From positions 1 through 48,242 of the forward strand of contig NZ_JAQGKQ010000077.1 in the NCBI RefSeq assembly GCF_028290025.1: DNA of 48,242 nt. The letters are read 5' to 3'. The notes beneath the pieces were generated by a model. That model was given only the letters and a program-made list of their open reading frames with translations, made no database searches and was not told where the DNA came from. Position 1 is the stretch's first letter, and every line of letters begins with the position of its first letter. Shown here one piece after another: positions 25,200-33,692 of this stretch. Source of the DNA: Cypionkella sp. Its GTDB lineage: Bacteria; Pseudomonadota; Alphaproteobacteria; Rhodobacterales; Rhodobacteraceae. Made by a program: the position numbers and the translations under genes.

Positions 25200-26359
25200 T
25201 GCGCCGCCTGCATCTTCGGTTTGTGATCGCCCGCGATGGTTTCGCCGAAAGGCCCGGTGTTCACCACCAAATCGCGGCGCGGCAACGGATGCGCAAGCGG
25301 CAATTTCGGCAGCACGAGCTCGCCAAAGCTATAGGCTTCCTCCAGATGCGGATAGCCCGAGAAGATGAAGCTATCGACGCCAATGCGGCGATATTCGTCA
25401 ATCCGCTCTGCCACGGTATCGGCATCGCCAACCAAAGCCGTCCCTGCCCCGCCGCGCACCAGACCAACGCCCGCCCACAGGTTCGGGCTGATCTCCAGCT
25501 TGTCGCGCCGCCCACCATGCAGCGCCGTCATCCGCGCCTGACCCACCGAATCCATCCGCGCAAACACCTTCTGCGCCTCGGCAATGGTGTGATCGTCAAG
25601 CTTGCTGATCAGCTTGTCAGCCGCCGCCCAAGCCTCGGCGCTGGTTTCGCGCACGATCACATGCAGCCGGATGCCAAACGACACCTCGCGCCCTTCCGCC
25701 TCGGCATGACGCCGCATCACAGCGATCTTTTCCGCCACCTGTGCCGGAGGCTCGCCCCATGTCAGGTATTTGTCGATATGCTTGGCCCCAACCTTGAAGC
25801 CCTCATCCGACGATCCGCCAAAATACAGAGGCGGATACGGCTTTTGCGCTGGCGGATAGATCAGCCGCCCGTCCGCGATTTGGAAATGCTTGCCAGTATG
25901 CTCCACCGTCTCACCACGCAGCAACGCGCGATAAATTCCCAGAAACTCATCGGTGATCTCATACCGCTCACTATGCGGCAGGTTGATGCCATCGCCCTTA
26001 TTCTCGGCAGGATCGCCGCCCGTCACGATGTTGATCAACAACCGCCCGCCCGAAATCCGGTCCAGTGTCGCCGTCATCCGCGCAGCCAAAGTCGGAGATT
26101 GCAATCCGGGCCGCACCGCCACCAGAAACCGCAGCCGCTCGGTCTGTGGCACCAAGGCCGAGGCTACAACCCAACTGTCCTCGCAACTGCGCCCGGTCGG
26201 CAGCAGCACGCCGTAAAACCCAAGGGAGTCCGCCGCCTTGGCCACCTGCGTCAGATACGCGAGGTCAACCTGCCGCGCGCCGTCCGAGGTGCCGAGATAA
26301 CGGCTCTCGCCATGGGTCGGAATGAACCATAGCACGTTGATTTTGTCAGGAATTGTCAT
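25196..26359 (-). CDS. ssuD: SsuD, FMNH2-dependent alkanesulfonate monooxygenase
   Basis: Luciferase-like monooxygenase of 387 residues, collinear with E. coli SsuD (381). Near-identical stretches include '[19 protein letters not shown]', '[20 protein letters not shown]', '[13 protein letters not shown]', '[17 protein letters not shown]' and '[20 protein letters not shown]'. It cleaves C1 and longer alkanesulfonates to aldehyde and sulfite with FMNH2 and oxygen. I started it at ATG 26359; the ribosome site is weak. It follows ssuE by 22 bp and overlaps the FAD protein gene. Confidence 0.96.
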   Translation of the reverse strand: MTIPDKINVLWFIPTHGESRYLGTSDGARQVDLAYLTQVAKAADSLGFYGVLLPTGRSCEDSWVVASALVPQTERLRFLVAVRPGLQSPTLAARMTATLDRISGGRLLINIVTGGDPAENKGDGINLPHSERYEITDEFLGIYRALLRGETVEHTGKHFQIADGRLIYPPAQKPYPPLYFGGSSDEGFKVGAKHIDKYLTWGEPPAQVAEKIAVMRRHAEAEGREVSFGIRLHVIVRETSAEAWAAADKLISKLDDHTIAEAQKVFARMDSVGQARMTALHGGRRDKLEISPNLWAGVGLVRGGAGTALVGDADTVAERIDEYRRIGVDSFIFSGYPHLEEAYSFGELVLPKLPLAHPLPRRDLVVNTGPFGETIAGDHKPKMQAAQ

Positions 26360-26381
26360 GTGAACTCGGTGATTTTGGGGT

Positions 26382-26942
26382 TTACGCGGCGGCCTCTGCG
26401 GAACGCAGCGACAGCGGAAAATGCAGATCAAACTGGGCCACGGCGCGCGCCAGACGCGCAATGGCAGCGGGCGCCGTCAATACGCCGTCGCTAAAGTCTT
26501 TGTCCGAAATATGCACAGCGGTGGGCAATGTATGCGCCTCAAAGAAGCCAAACAGCGGGCGCAATTGATGCTCTACCGCGAGCGCATGACGCTCACCGCC
26601 GCCAACTGCCGCGATCAACACGGGCTTACCAATCAGCGACAACGGATCAAGCAGGTCAATCAAATGCTTGAACAGCCCGGGATAACTCGCCTTGTAAATC
26701 GGCGTCGCAACGATCAGCGCATCCGCGCCAACAATCCGCGCAATCAAAGCCTGACCCGCCGCATCCAGATCAGCCAGACTGCGCGCTCGCCCCAATTGAT
26801 CCCCGAAATCATTGATCTCGATGACCTCAGCCTCGGCGTGCAACCGTTCAGCCGCTAAGACCACAGCAGAGGCCACAAACGCCCGGGTTTTCGAAGGTGC
26901 AGTGATGTTGCCGGACAGCCCGACCAGTTTCAGCGTTGGCAT
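26382..26942 (-). CDS. ssuE: SsuE, NAD(P)H-dependent FMN reductase
   Basis: Flavin reductase of 186 residues that supplies FMNH2 to SsuD. The flavodoxin-like fold is shown by '[19 protein letters not shown]' (phosphate-binding loop), '[20 protein letters not shown]' and '[17 protein letters not shown]'. The last is close to the SsuE/MsuE pi-helix region. The start ATG 26942 has AGGA seven bases upstream. First gene of ssuE-ssuD-FAD protein, with the shared sulfur motif 30 bp upstream of the start. Confidence 0.93.
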   Translation of the reverse strand: MPTLKLVGLSGNITAPSKTRAFVASAVVLAAERLHAEAEVIEINDFGDQLGRARSLADLDAAGQALIARIVGADALIVATPIYKASYPGLFKHLIDLLDPLSLIGKPVLIAAVGGGERHALAVEHQLRPLFGFFEAHTLPTAVHISDKDFSDGVLTAPAAIARLARAVAQFDLHFPLSLRSAEAAA

Positions 26943-27332
26943 AAGCAATTCCTCGACACGATTCCTAAACACGATTAATTTACTAGATTTTATCTCGCCT
27001 CTGCTCCATCGGCCATTTCAAAAAACGGCAAACTTTAGAATAATCTTCGCTAAAGACCGACCCTTACAGCGCCTTATCACTGTTTGGGCCGCTTTCCGCG
27101 TATCCTCGCAGCCGCGAGACGCGCTATAGACCGCGTGGCCTTTGTCAATTTCCATCCTCAGAGATCAACAAACTGCAACGCGAACCCACCCCTAAACAAC
27201 TGCCATTGCGGCACACACAGTCCTCGCAACAATCGTTGCACGCATCGAATATTCTGCAATACTACGCCGCAATTCTCTCCGCCGCGCCTGACAAACCGGG
27301 GCTTACAGCAAACGCAAGACAAGGGACATTTT
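26943..27332. other. Intergenic, 390 bp, divergent promoters
   Basis: Separates ssuE (minus) from the Gfo/Idh gene (plus). The ssuE side holds the sulfur motif in an AT-rich stretch. The rest has no convincing open frame; GC-rich inverted bits around 27090-27145 are not a clear RNA. Confidence 0.4.
26972..26990 (-). promoter_or_regulatory. Shared sulfur-operon motif upstream of ssuE
   Basis: Minus-strand AAATCTAGTAAATTAATCG, matching the metQ motif at 15 of 19 positions. It starts 30 bp upstream of the ssuE ATG, so a bound protein would sit near the promoter. Confidence 0.5.
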
Positions 27333-28319
27333 ATGGCACAGAACATTCGCTGGGGCATTCTGGCTACTGGCTGGATCGCCGAGCTTTTCGTCAAGGATCT
27401 GCAACTGATCAACCGCAGCGTCACCGCCGTCGGCTCGCGCACGCTCGAGTCCGCCCAGCGCTTTGCCACCAAGTTTGGCATCCCCACCGCCCATGCCAGC
27501 TATGAGGCGCTCGCCGCCGATCCGAATGTCGATATCATCTACATCGCCACGCCGCACCCGCACCACCTTGCCGCCGCAAAACTGGCGCTAAACGCGGGCA
27601 AGCATATTCTGCTCGAAAAGCCCTTCACCATAAACGCCGTCGAGGCGCGTGAGATCACTGACCTCGCCCAGTCCAAAAAGCTCCTGGTGCTAGAGGCGAT
27701 GTGGACGCGCTTTTTGCCGCACATGCGCCGCGTCCGTCAGATCATCGCCGACGGCACCATTGGCGAGGTGCGCTCGATCACCGCCGACCACCGCCAGAAA
27801 TTGCCCGATGACCCGAAACACCGGCTAAACGATCTGGCGCTTGGCGGCGGCGCGCTGCTTGATCTTGGGATTTACCCGATTTCCTTCACTTGGGATATTC
27901 TGGGTAAGCCCGATACAATGCACGCCGCAGCGACCTTCCGCGACACTGGCGCCGATGCGCAAGTTGCCACGGTGTTCCACTATGCCTCGGGTGCGATTGC
28001 CACGACACTTTCCTCCTCTGGCAGCGCCGGGCCGAATCGTGCCTGTGTGGTTGGCACGAAAGGCCGCATCGAGATTGATCGCGTCTGGTATGAACCCACC
28101 AGTTTCCGGGTCTATAACAACGACAACACCGTGATTGAGACGTTTGACGAGCCTCGCCACGGTCGCGGCATGCAGTATCAGGCCGAAGAAGCCGAGGCGC
28201 TGATCACAGCCGGCCTGACAGAAAGCCCGCTGCTGACGCCGGCTCAAAGTGTGCAGATCATGCAAACCTTGGATGAACTGCGCGCCCAAATCGGCCTGAA
28301 ATACCCAAGCGAGGCGTGA
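27333..28319 (+). CDS. Gfo/Idh/MocA-family NAD(P)-dependent oxidoreductase
   Basis: Oxidoreductase of 328 residues. Residues 1-125 are the dinucleotide fold, opening 'IRWGILATGWIAELFVKDLQ', with the family lysine in 'HILLEKPFTINA'. The C-terminal alpha/beta domain includes 'GGGALLDLGIYPISF'. AAGGGA precedes ATG 27333; upstream in-frame codons are not protein-like. It resembles dimeric dihydrodiol/D-xylose dehydrogenases, but the family oxidises many sugars and cyclitols, so the substrate is open. The gene is monocistronic, ending in a terminator. Confidence 0.92.
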   Translation: MAQNIRWGILATGWIAELFVKDLQLINRSVTAVGSRTLESAQRFATKFGIPTAHASYEALAADPNVDIIYIATPHPHHLAAAKLALNAGKHILLEKPFTINAVEAREITDLAQSKKLLVLEAMWTRFLPHMRRVRQIIADGTIGEVRSITADHRQKLPDDPKHRLNDLALGGGALLDLGIYPISFTWDILGKPDTMHAAATFRDTGADAQVATVFHYASGAIATTLSSSGSAGPNRACVVGTKGRIEIDRVWYEPTSFRVYNNDNTVIETFDEPRHGRGMQYQAEEAEALITAGLTESPLLTPAQSVQIMQTLDELRAQIGLKYPSEA

Positions 28320-28342
28320 ACCCGCAGCAAAACATGAAAAAA

Positions 28343-28365
28343 CGGCGGCACCCCAGATGCCGCCG
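28343..28365. terminator. Terminator between convergent genes
   Basis: CGGCGGCA-CCCCAGA-TGCCGCCG is a perfect 8-bp GC stem. A run of six A precedes it on the plus strand, giving a T tract for minus-strand transcripts; on the plus side CTCTT follows. It probably ends both the Gfo/Idh gene and the LuxR fusion gene. Confidence 0.75.
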
Positions 28366-28533
28366 CTCTTACGTCAGGGGGAAAGGTCTTTGGTCTTAAA
28401 GGTTCCAGCTAGGCGCTTGTGAACATACATTCTGATAGCTGATGCTCGCTACGGTCCGCATACCCCGTTTGCGGTAGGCGGCTGAATATTTCGGTGGCCT
28501 GCGGGGGTCAATCTCCCCGCGCGCCTCCCCGCC

Positions 28534-28603
28534 GCCTTACCTTCGCGGCCTTACCTTCGCCGCCTTACGTTCGCAGCCTTACCTTCGCAGCCTTACCTTC
28601 GCG
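28534..28603. repeat. Tandem 14-bp repeat, five copies, at a stop codon
   Basis: Five head-to-tail copies of GCCTTACCTTCGCN at 28534, 28548, 28562, 28576 and 28590, differing only in the last base and one C/G. The last copy contains the stop codon of the LuxR-hydrolase gene, so the array extends directly from its coding end. Confidence 0.95.
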
Positions 28604-30350
28604 GCAAGAAACGCTCCAGCAATTCAAACACCCGTGGCCATTCCTTGAAAAACAGCAATTGCCCGGTGTTTGGCAAAAAGGTGATATCCAAATGGGTATA
28701 CTCGGCCATCAACTCGCGGATGGTCTGCACCGGAGTCTGCGGGTCTTGGTCGCCTTGCAACAGCACCACCGGCACCTGCACCCGCTTCACCAAATGCGAC
28801 CAATCCTTTTCCGAGCCGATACATTCGCGCGTAAAAGCTTCCGACGCCAAAATACGCTCTCCCAGACAGACTTCCGAGCCCGCCAGCATCGCCTCACGTA
28901 TCTCTGGGTCGGCAAACGCCTCCATATCGGCGGGCGAGCCGCCATTGACCTGCGCGAAAAACTTCTCTTTGCCCAACCTCCGCGCCAGCGAGAACCCGGC
29001 CTTCACCAGAAACGGCAGGATTTTCGGCGCATAGCGGGCATTGGCAAGAATAAACCGCTGCCACTTATCCATCCGCTCGTACTGCGCCGCGGTGCGCAGA
29101 GGCAGCTGACACGCACAGCCCAAAATCCCCGTCACCATTTCGGGCCGCTCCAGACTCAAGCTCATCGCGAACCGCAAATCTGCACCCAGTGCGATCACCG
29201 CAGTCCGCTTCACGCCCAACTGCTCCAATACCGCGATGTAATCCGCCGTGACGCCCTCCAAATGGTCTACGCCTTTTGGATGCAGCTCGGTGCGCCCATA
29301 GCCCGCCCGCACCGGCACAATCACCCGAATCCCCATCCGCCTCGCCGCACGCTCCGCACTCGCAGGCCAGCGGATCAGACCGAAATCGAGATGCATGAAC
29401 AAACATGGCGCACCCGAAGGATTGCCAAACTCGATCCACTCCAACCGCCGACCATCCGGGCCGCGCATCTGCTGAAACGACAGCGCCTCCAGCGTGCCCG
29501 CCTTCGCCAGCGCAACAGCGCCACCAGAGGGCAGAACCGCCACATCCATCAGCCCCAACACCACCCGCACCAGTTCCGATTGGCTGTGCGTCTCGGTCTT
29601 CGCCAAGATAGACCGCACTTGCGTCCGCACTGTCTCGGCCGACCGCCCGCGCGCCTCGGCAATATCCTTCACCGGCAAACCCAAAGTGATGCCGCGCACG
29701 ATTTCAACCTCTGCCGCCGTCAGCCCGAACGCCTCTTGCACCGTCTCCTCGAACCGCTCCGGCCACACCAGTTCGGTTGACATCACCAGCGCCAACGGCT
29801 TCGGTCCAGGGCTTTCCACCGGCCCCACCCGCACGATCACCGGACTGCCGGTTTTCAGCGACCGCATCCGCAGCGTCATCACCTTTTCGGCCTTACCCGC
29901 CGCGACCTTGGCAATCACCCCGCGCAACAACTCGATATCTTCCACCTCGAACGGCAGATCGCTCAGCCGCGCACCAGCGCCCAAGCCAAACGCCACCGCC
30001 GCTGGCCGATTATGCCCCGCCAGCACCGCGCCACCATCGCTTAAAAACGCTGCCGAGCGCGGAATATCCTCCAGCACCGAGCGATACGCGCCATCCTGTC
30101 GCGTCGCCTCAAACCGATCCAGAAAAACCGAGGCCCGCGCCATATGCGCTTCCATCTCCGGGTCGTCCAACTGCACCGGATCATCTCCCGAGCCAGACCG
30201 CAAAGGCCCGATCCGCCCCTCCCAGACATCGACCAGATCTTCCAGCCGGATAGGGTCGAGCGCAACCTCGTAGAGCCGATCAACGATCTCGGCTCTAGCT
30301 TCGCGCGAAGGGGTCAGCGCGGCCTCAACTCGGGACTTTGGCTCGGACAT
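28593..30350 (-). CDS. LuxR regulator fused to degenerate alpha/beta hydrolase
   Basis: Fusion of 585 residues. Residues about 60-195 look like a sensory (PAS-like) region, 205-265 a LuxR/GerE helix-turn-helix ('GLTAAEVEIVRGITLGLPVK', 'RGRSAETVRTQVRSILAKTE'), and about 297-583 an alpha/beta hydrolase. The hydrolase lacks its catalytic residues: by spacing from 'ERPEMV' the nucleophile position is G389 in 'ALGADLR', and the catalytic histidine is Q564 in 'FLPNTGQLLFF'. The acid D536 ('GDQDPQTP') remains. The C-terminal domain is therefore more likely a ligand sensor than an enzyme. No operon partners; the genes either side are unrelated. The target genes are unknown. Confidence 0.85.
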   Translation of the reverse strand: MSEPKSRVEAALTPSREARAEIVDRLYEVALDPIRLEDLVDVWEGRIGPLRSGSGDDPVQLDDPEMEAHMARASVFLDRFEATRQDGAYRSVLEDIPRSAAFLSDGGAVLAGHNRPAAVAFGLGAGARLSDLPFEVEDIELLRGVIAKVAAGKAEKVMTLRMRSLKTGSPVIVRVGPVESPGPKPLALVMSTELVWPERFEETVQEAFGLTAAEVEIVRGITLGLPVKDIAEARGRSAETVRTQVRSILAKTETHSQSELVRVVLGLMDVAVLPSGGAVALAKAGTLEALSFQQMRGPDGRRLEWIEFGNPSGAPCLFMHLDFGLIRWPASAERAARRMGIRVIVPVRAGYGRTELHPKGVDHLEGVTADYIAVLEQLGVKRTAVIALGADLRFAMSLSLERPEMVTGILGCACQLPLRTAAQYERMDKWQRFILANARYAPKILPFLVKAGFSLARRLGKEKFFAQVNGGSPADMEAFADPEIREAMLAGSEVCLGERILASEAFTRECIGSEKDWSHLVKRVQVPVVLLQGDQDPQTPVQTIRELMAEYTHLDITFLPNTGQLLFFKEWPRVFELLERFLPRR

Positions 30351-30516
30351 GCCCTATGTGGTGGCGCAAGGTTGACCTTGGGGCAAGTAAAATCCATTTG
30401 CGGCACCGCAGGAAACACGCGAAATCTTGCGTTCTGCCGATTGCCCCCGCCCGCCCCTTCCGGTCGCTGTCAACTTTGCCTAAGAATGATCCGAACAATT
30501 CTGAAAGGGCTCCCCG

Positions 30517-31176
30517 ATGATCACGCTATACGGAGTTTACCGCTCTCGCGCCTCGCGCCCGCTGTGGCTTTTGACCGAACTCGACCTGCCGTTCACCCAT
30601 GTCCCGGTGATCCAAGGCTACAGATTGCCCGATCCCAAAGCCCCCGACGCAGCCCTGAACACCACCAGTGCAAGCTATCTTGCGGTCAATCCGCAAGGCC
30701 AGATTCCCGCTTATGAGGAAGACGGTCTTGTGCTGACCGAAAGCCTCGCGATCACCCTGCATATCGCACGCTGCCACGGCGGCCCGCTTGGCCCGCAATC
30801 CAACGCCGAGTCGGCTCTGATGGAGCAATGGTCGCTGTTCGCCGCCACCTCGATCGAAACCCCCGCGCTGGAAATCCAGTACATCATCGGCGACGGCGGC
30901 GACAAAACCCCCGAGGGTCAGGCAAGCATCGCGGTCAATGTTGAGAAACTGCGCCGCCCGCTCGCGCGGATGCAGGCGCATCTTGAGCATAATCAGTGGC
31001 TTGTCGGCGATCGCTTCACCGCCGCCGACATCAACACCGCCGAGGTCGTGCGCTATGCGCAAGGCCACCCCACCCTGCTCGCCGAGTTTCCGGCGGTGAA
31101 CGCATGGCTAGACCGCTGCCAATCCCGCCCCGCCTTCAAAGCCATGTGGGCCGCTCGGTTGGCAGAACCGGCATAA
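30517..31176 (+). CDS. Glutathione S-transferase family protein
   Basis: Cytosolic GST of 219 residues: an N-terminal thioredoxin-like domain ('ITLYGVYRSRASRPLWLLTE', with 'VNPQGQIPAYEEDGLVLTES' as the glutathione site) and a helical C-terminal domain ('QWLVGDRFTAADINTAEVVR' is the N-capping box region). AAGGG precedes the ATG. It is a single gene. Substrates cannot be told; GSTs of this type conjugate glutathione or act as disulfide reductases. Confidence 0.9.
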   Translation: MITLYGVYRSRASRPLWLLTELDLPFTHVPVIQGYRLPDPKAPDAALNTTSASYLAVNPQGQIPAYEEDGLVLTESLAITLHIARCHGGPLGPQSNAESALMEQWSLFAATSIETPALEIQYIIGDGGDKTPEGQASIAVNVEKLRRPLARMQAHLEHNQWLVGDRFTAADINTAEVVRYAQGHPTLLAEFPAVNAWLDRCQSRPAFKAMWAARLAEPA

Positions 31177-31189
31177 CCCTCACCACACA

Positions 31190-31220
31190 GGGCAGCGCCT
31201 GTCCGCCGGGTGGGCGCTGC
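31190..31220 (-). repeat. Palindromic intergenic repeat, partial inverted copy
   Basis: Read on the minus strand this is GCAGCGCCCACCCGGCGGAC then AGGCGCTGCCC, close to the first half of the repeats at 31287 and 32288. It lies just after the GST stop. Confidence 0.7.
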
Positions 31221-31286
31221 AACACAAGTTCTGCACGCTTTATTCCTCGGCCAATCCCCCAGAACTTCTAAGCGATACGTAACAAA

Positions 31287-31348
31287 GCGCCTGCCCGATG
31301 GGGCGGTCAGGCGCTGCCCGGCGGCGCAAGCGCCTTGATTCCGGGCAG
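31287..31348 (+). repeat. Palindromic intergenic repeat, copy 1
   Basis: A 62-bp GC-rich element, beginning GCGCCTGCCCGATGGGG, with the core AGGCGCTGCCCGGCGGCGCA and end CCTTGATTCCGGGCAG. It is about 54 of 62 bases identical to the copy at 32288 in the same direction. It lies between gst and map, and can fold into stems (GCGCC with GGCGC; CGGCGGCGCAAGCGCC). Confidence 0.9.
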
Positions 31349-31448
31349 TAGAAGCGATGCCTGAAATGTCAAAATGCCGAGCACCCCAAGACAATCCTTC
31401 AAACCAATGCTAAAGCCACGCCAACCCCCTCATCTTGGACCCAAACCC

Positions 31449-32195
31449 ATGACCATCACCCACCAAGATGAACTCGACGCCCTGAAGGCCATAGGTCGCA
31501 TCGTCGCCAACACCATGCACGCGATGGCGAAAGCGATGGAGCCCGGCATGACCACGCAAGAACTCGACGACATCGGCCGCAGCCTGCTCGACCAAGCCGA
31601 GGCCACTTCCGCCCCCGAAGCCACCTATAACTTTCCCGGCACCACCTGCATCAGCGTCAACGAAGAAATCGCCCACGGCATCCCCGGCCCCCGCATCCTC
31701 GCCGCCGGAGATCTGGTAAACATTGACGTCTCTGCCTCCAAAAATGGCTTCTTCGCCGATACCGGAGCCACCTTTCGGCATGGCCAAGTCAAACCCCTGC
31801 TTGACCAACTTTGCCGGGACGGCAAACGCGCCATGCAGATCGGCATCGCCGAAGTCAGCCACGGCAAATCGCTGGCGGGCATCGGCAATGCTGTCGGCCG
31901 CCTCGCCAATCAGCGCGGCTACAGCCTGATCCGCAACCTCGCCAGCCACGGCATCGGGCGCGCTTTGCACGAATACCCCGAAGAAATCCCCACTTGGCCC
32001 AGCCGCGACAAACGCCGCATCCACCGCGGCCTCGTGCTCACGGTAGAGCCGTTTCTGTCCACTGGTGGCCTCTGGGCCAACCAAGGCCGTGACGGCTGGA
32101 CGCTTTACAGCGAGCCCGCCGCCCCCGTCGTGCAATATGAACATACCGTTGTCGCCACCGACAAAGGCCCGATCATCGTGACGCTGCCGGGTTGA
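31449..32195 (+). CDS. map: Type I methionine aminopeptidase
   Basis: Removes the initiator methionine from new proteins. The protein has 248 residues. Metal ligands are in 'LVNIDVSASKNGFFADTGAT' (two Asp), 'SHGIGRALHEYPEEIP' (His), 'LTVEPFLSTGG' (Glu) and 'QYEHTVVATD' (Glu), all in place. ATG 31449 was chosen over the longer 31374 reading, which has no family match. Copies of one intergenic repeat lie on both sides. It may be the second MAP of the genome, as these single short forms often are. Confidence 0.93.
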   Translation: MTITHQDELDALKAIGRIVANTMHAMAKAMEPGMTTQELDDIGRSLLDQAEATSAPEATYNFPGTTCISVNEEIAHGIPGPRILAAGDLVNIDVSASKNGFFADTGATFRHGQVKPLLDQLCRDGKRAMQIGIAEVSHGKSLAGIGNAVGRLANQRGYSLIRNLASHGIGRALHEYPEEIPTWPSRDKRRIHRGLVLTVEPFLSTGGLWANQGRDGWTLYSEPAAPVVQYEHTVVATDKGPIIVTLPG

Positions 32196-32287
32196 TCGGG
32201 TGCCTGTGGGGCGAGGTTCTGCCTCGTCCCCAGCTGTTCCAAGCCCCACTCGGTAAGCCGCCCCTGTTAAGTGAGAAGCCTCAAGCA

Positions 32288-32349
32288 GCGCCCGCCCGAA
32301 GCGGCGGACAGGCGCTGCCCGGCGGCGCACGCGCCTTACTTCCGGGCTG
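32288..32349 (+). repeat. Palindromic intergenic repeat, copy 2
   Basis: Same element as at 31287, beginning GCGCCCGCCCGAAGCGGCGG, with core AGGCGCTGCCCGGCGGCGCA and end TTACTTCCGGGCTG. It lies in the 288-bp gap between map and the convergent epimerase gene; the rest of that gap has no other feature. Confidence 0.9.
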
Positions 32350-32483
32350 GGCGCGCTGCTTGAGATGTTGCAAAACCGCGTTCAGCCGCATTGCCAAAGA
32401 CGCTTAACAACTTCCTACCTGACTCGATTAACCACCTGAAATAAAACAAGAACTTGCCCCGTCCGCGCGTGGGCACATCCCGC

Positions 32484-33380
32484 TCACACCGTCGGATCAT
32501 CCACGTAATTCCGCCAATTATGCTGCTCCTTGAACCCCAGTACCTCACGCACCTTCCGGTTCGACAACAAACTCTCATGCGCCCCAATCGGACGGCTCAA
32601 TGGCACGTTCGGGAAGAACCGAGCCAGCAATTCCTGATTGCTCTGGCAAACCGAATTGGTGTCATTGGTGGCGTTGAACACCTGAAATCCCAAGCCATCC
32701 TTGCGCAAAGCCAGATCAACGATCTGCCCCAAATCCCGCGCATCTATATAGCTGAACGTGTTGCGCCGCCGCTGCCCCGGAGCAGCAAAAAACCCCGGAA
32801 ACCGAGCGCGATATTCGTGCGGCTCAATCACATTGCCAATCCGCAGCGCATAAATATCGTTGCCAAACCGCCGCTGAAAACTCCGCGCCGTGGCCTCATT
32901 GACCTTCTTTGACATGCCGTAGCTGTCCATCGGATCAATGTCGTAATCCTCCTCCAGCGGCAAAACCTTCGGGTCCACAATGCCGTTTGAGAAACAAACC
33001 CCGTACGTCGTCTCGGAACTCGCAATGATCGCCTTGGGGATACCCAGCTTACAAGCCGCCTCCAGCACATTATACGTGCCCATCACATTGACCCGGTACG
33101 TCTCATTTTCGGCCTGCAACAGCAGCGCAGGCACGGCGGCAAAATGCACCACCGCGTCAAAACCGGGCGCGGCCCCGGCGTCCAACTCCGCCTCATCCAT
33201 ATGCGCGGCCATCGCAGTATACATCTGCCCCGCGTCACAAATATCCGCGTTCAAATCCGCCACACCCGGATGCTTCAACGGCACCCGATCCACGTTCAAC
33301 ACCTTGTGCCCCTGCGCCGCGAGATACGCCACCGTATGCCGCCCCGCCTTGCCCGACCCGCCCGTAAACAACACCCGCAT
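32484..33380 (-). CDS. NAD-dependent epimerase/dehydratase
   Basis: Extended short-chain dehydrogenase of 298 residues. N-terminal NAD motif 'RVLFTGGSGKAGRHTVAYLA'; catalytic Tyr/Lys in 'DSYGMSKKVNE'; substrate region 'FSYIDARDLGQIVDLAL'. It resembles nucleotide-sugar or uronate epimerase/dehydrogenases, but the substrate is not determined. ATG 33380 has a strong AAGGAGG site upstream. It is divergent from phd-doc, with 63 bp between the starts. Confidence 0.9.
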   Translation of the reverse strand: MRVLFTGGSGKAGRHTVAYLAAQGHKVLNVDRVPLKHPGVADLNADICDAGQMYTAMAAHMDEAELDAGAAPGFDAVVHFAAVPALLLQAENETYRVNVMGTYNVLEAACKLGIPKAIIASSETTYGVCFSNGIVDPKVLPLEEDYDIDPMDSYGMSKKVNEATARSFQRRFGNDIYALRIGNVIEPHEYRARFPGFFAAPGQRRRNTFSYIDARDLGQIVDLALRKDGLGFQVFNATNDTNSVCQSNQELLARFFPNVPLSRPIGAHESLLSNRKVREVLGFKEQHNWRNYVDDPTV

Positions 33381-33398
33381 CGCATCCTCCTTGCATTT

Positions 33399-33416
33399 TG
33401 TACATTTCAGTGTATA
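33399..33416 (+). promoter_or_regulatory. Candidate Phd-Doc operator
   Basis: TGTACATTTCAGTGTATA, two TGTAyA half-sites about 12 bp apart, lies 28 bp before the phd start in the short divergent gap. Phd-type antitoxins bind such palindromic pairs upstream of their own genes. Confidence 0.4.
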
Positions 33417-33443
33417 TTTCACCGCACATCACAGGAGCCAGCC

Positions 33444-33692
33444 ATGACCCGTCTCGCCACACCCCAGATCTGCACCATGACCGAACTCCGCGAGCCGCAA
33501 AAGGTCTTCGACCGCGCCGGCGGCCAACCTGTCGCCATCCTGAAGAACTCGGCATTGGTGGGATATCTGGTGCCCGCAGAGGCTGTCGGCAAGGCCGACC
33601 ACCGTGAAGCAACGATGGAAGAAGTGTTAGATAGCCTGAATCGCCGCCGCGCCATCAACCAGCCCGTGCTCGATTACCTGAAAGACAAATGA
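33444..33692 (+). CDS. phd: Phd/YefM-family antitoxin
   Basis: Antitoxin of 82 residues. The N-terminal part has the Phd/YefM DNA-binding form ('TMTELREPQKVFDRAGGQPV', 'AILKNSALVGYLVPAEA'), and the C-terminal helical tail should bind and neutralise the Doc toxin. AGGAG lies six bases before ATG 33444; the longer in-frame reading runs antisense to the epimerase. It overlaps doc by four bases (ATGA). Confidence 0.92.
   Translation: MTRLATPQICTMTELREPQKVFDRAGGQPVAILKNSALVGYLVPAEAVGKADHREATMEEVLDSLNRRRAINQPVLDYLKDK

Noticed and set aside
25199..26332. Plus-strand open frame opposite ssuD
   Set aside because: Antisense to a protein collinear with SsuD.
28534..28603. CRISPR array
   Set aside because: The repeats are 14 bp, directly abutting, with no spacers; a simple tandem repeat.
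28494..29780. Plus-strand open frame of 428 codons opposite the LuxR fusion gene
   Set aside because: Starts in the tandem repeat and is antisense to a protein with recognisable HTH and hydrolase domains; composition is shadow-like.
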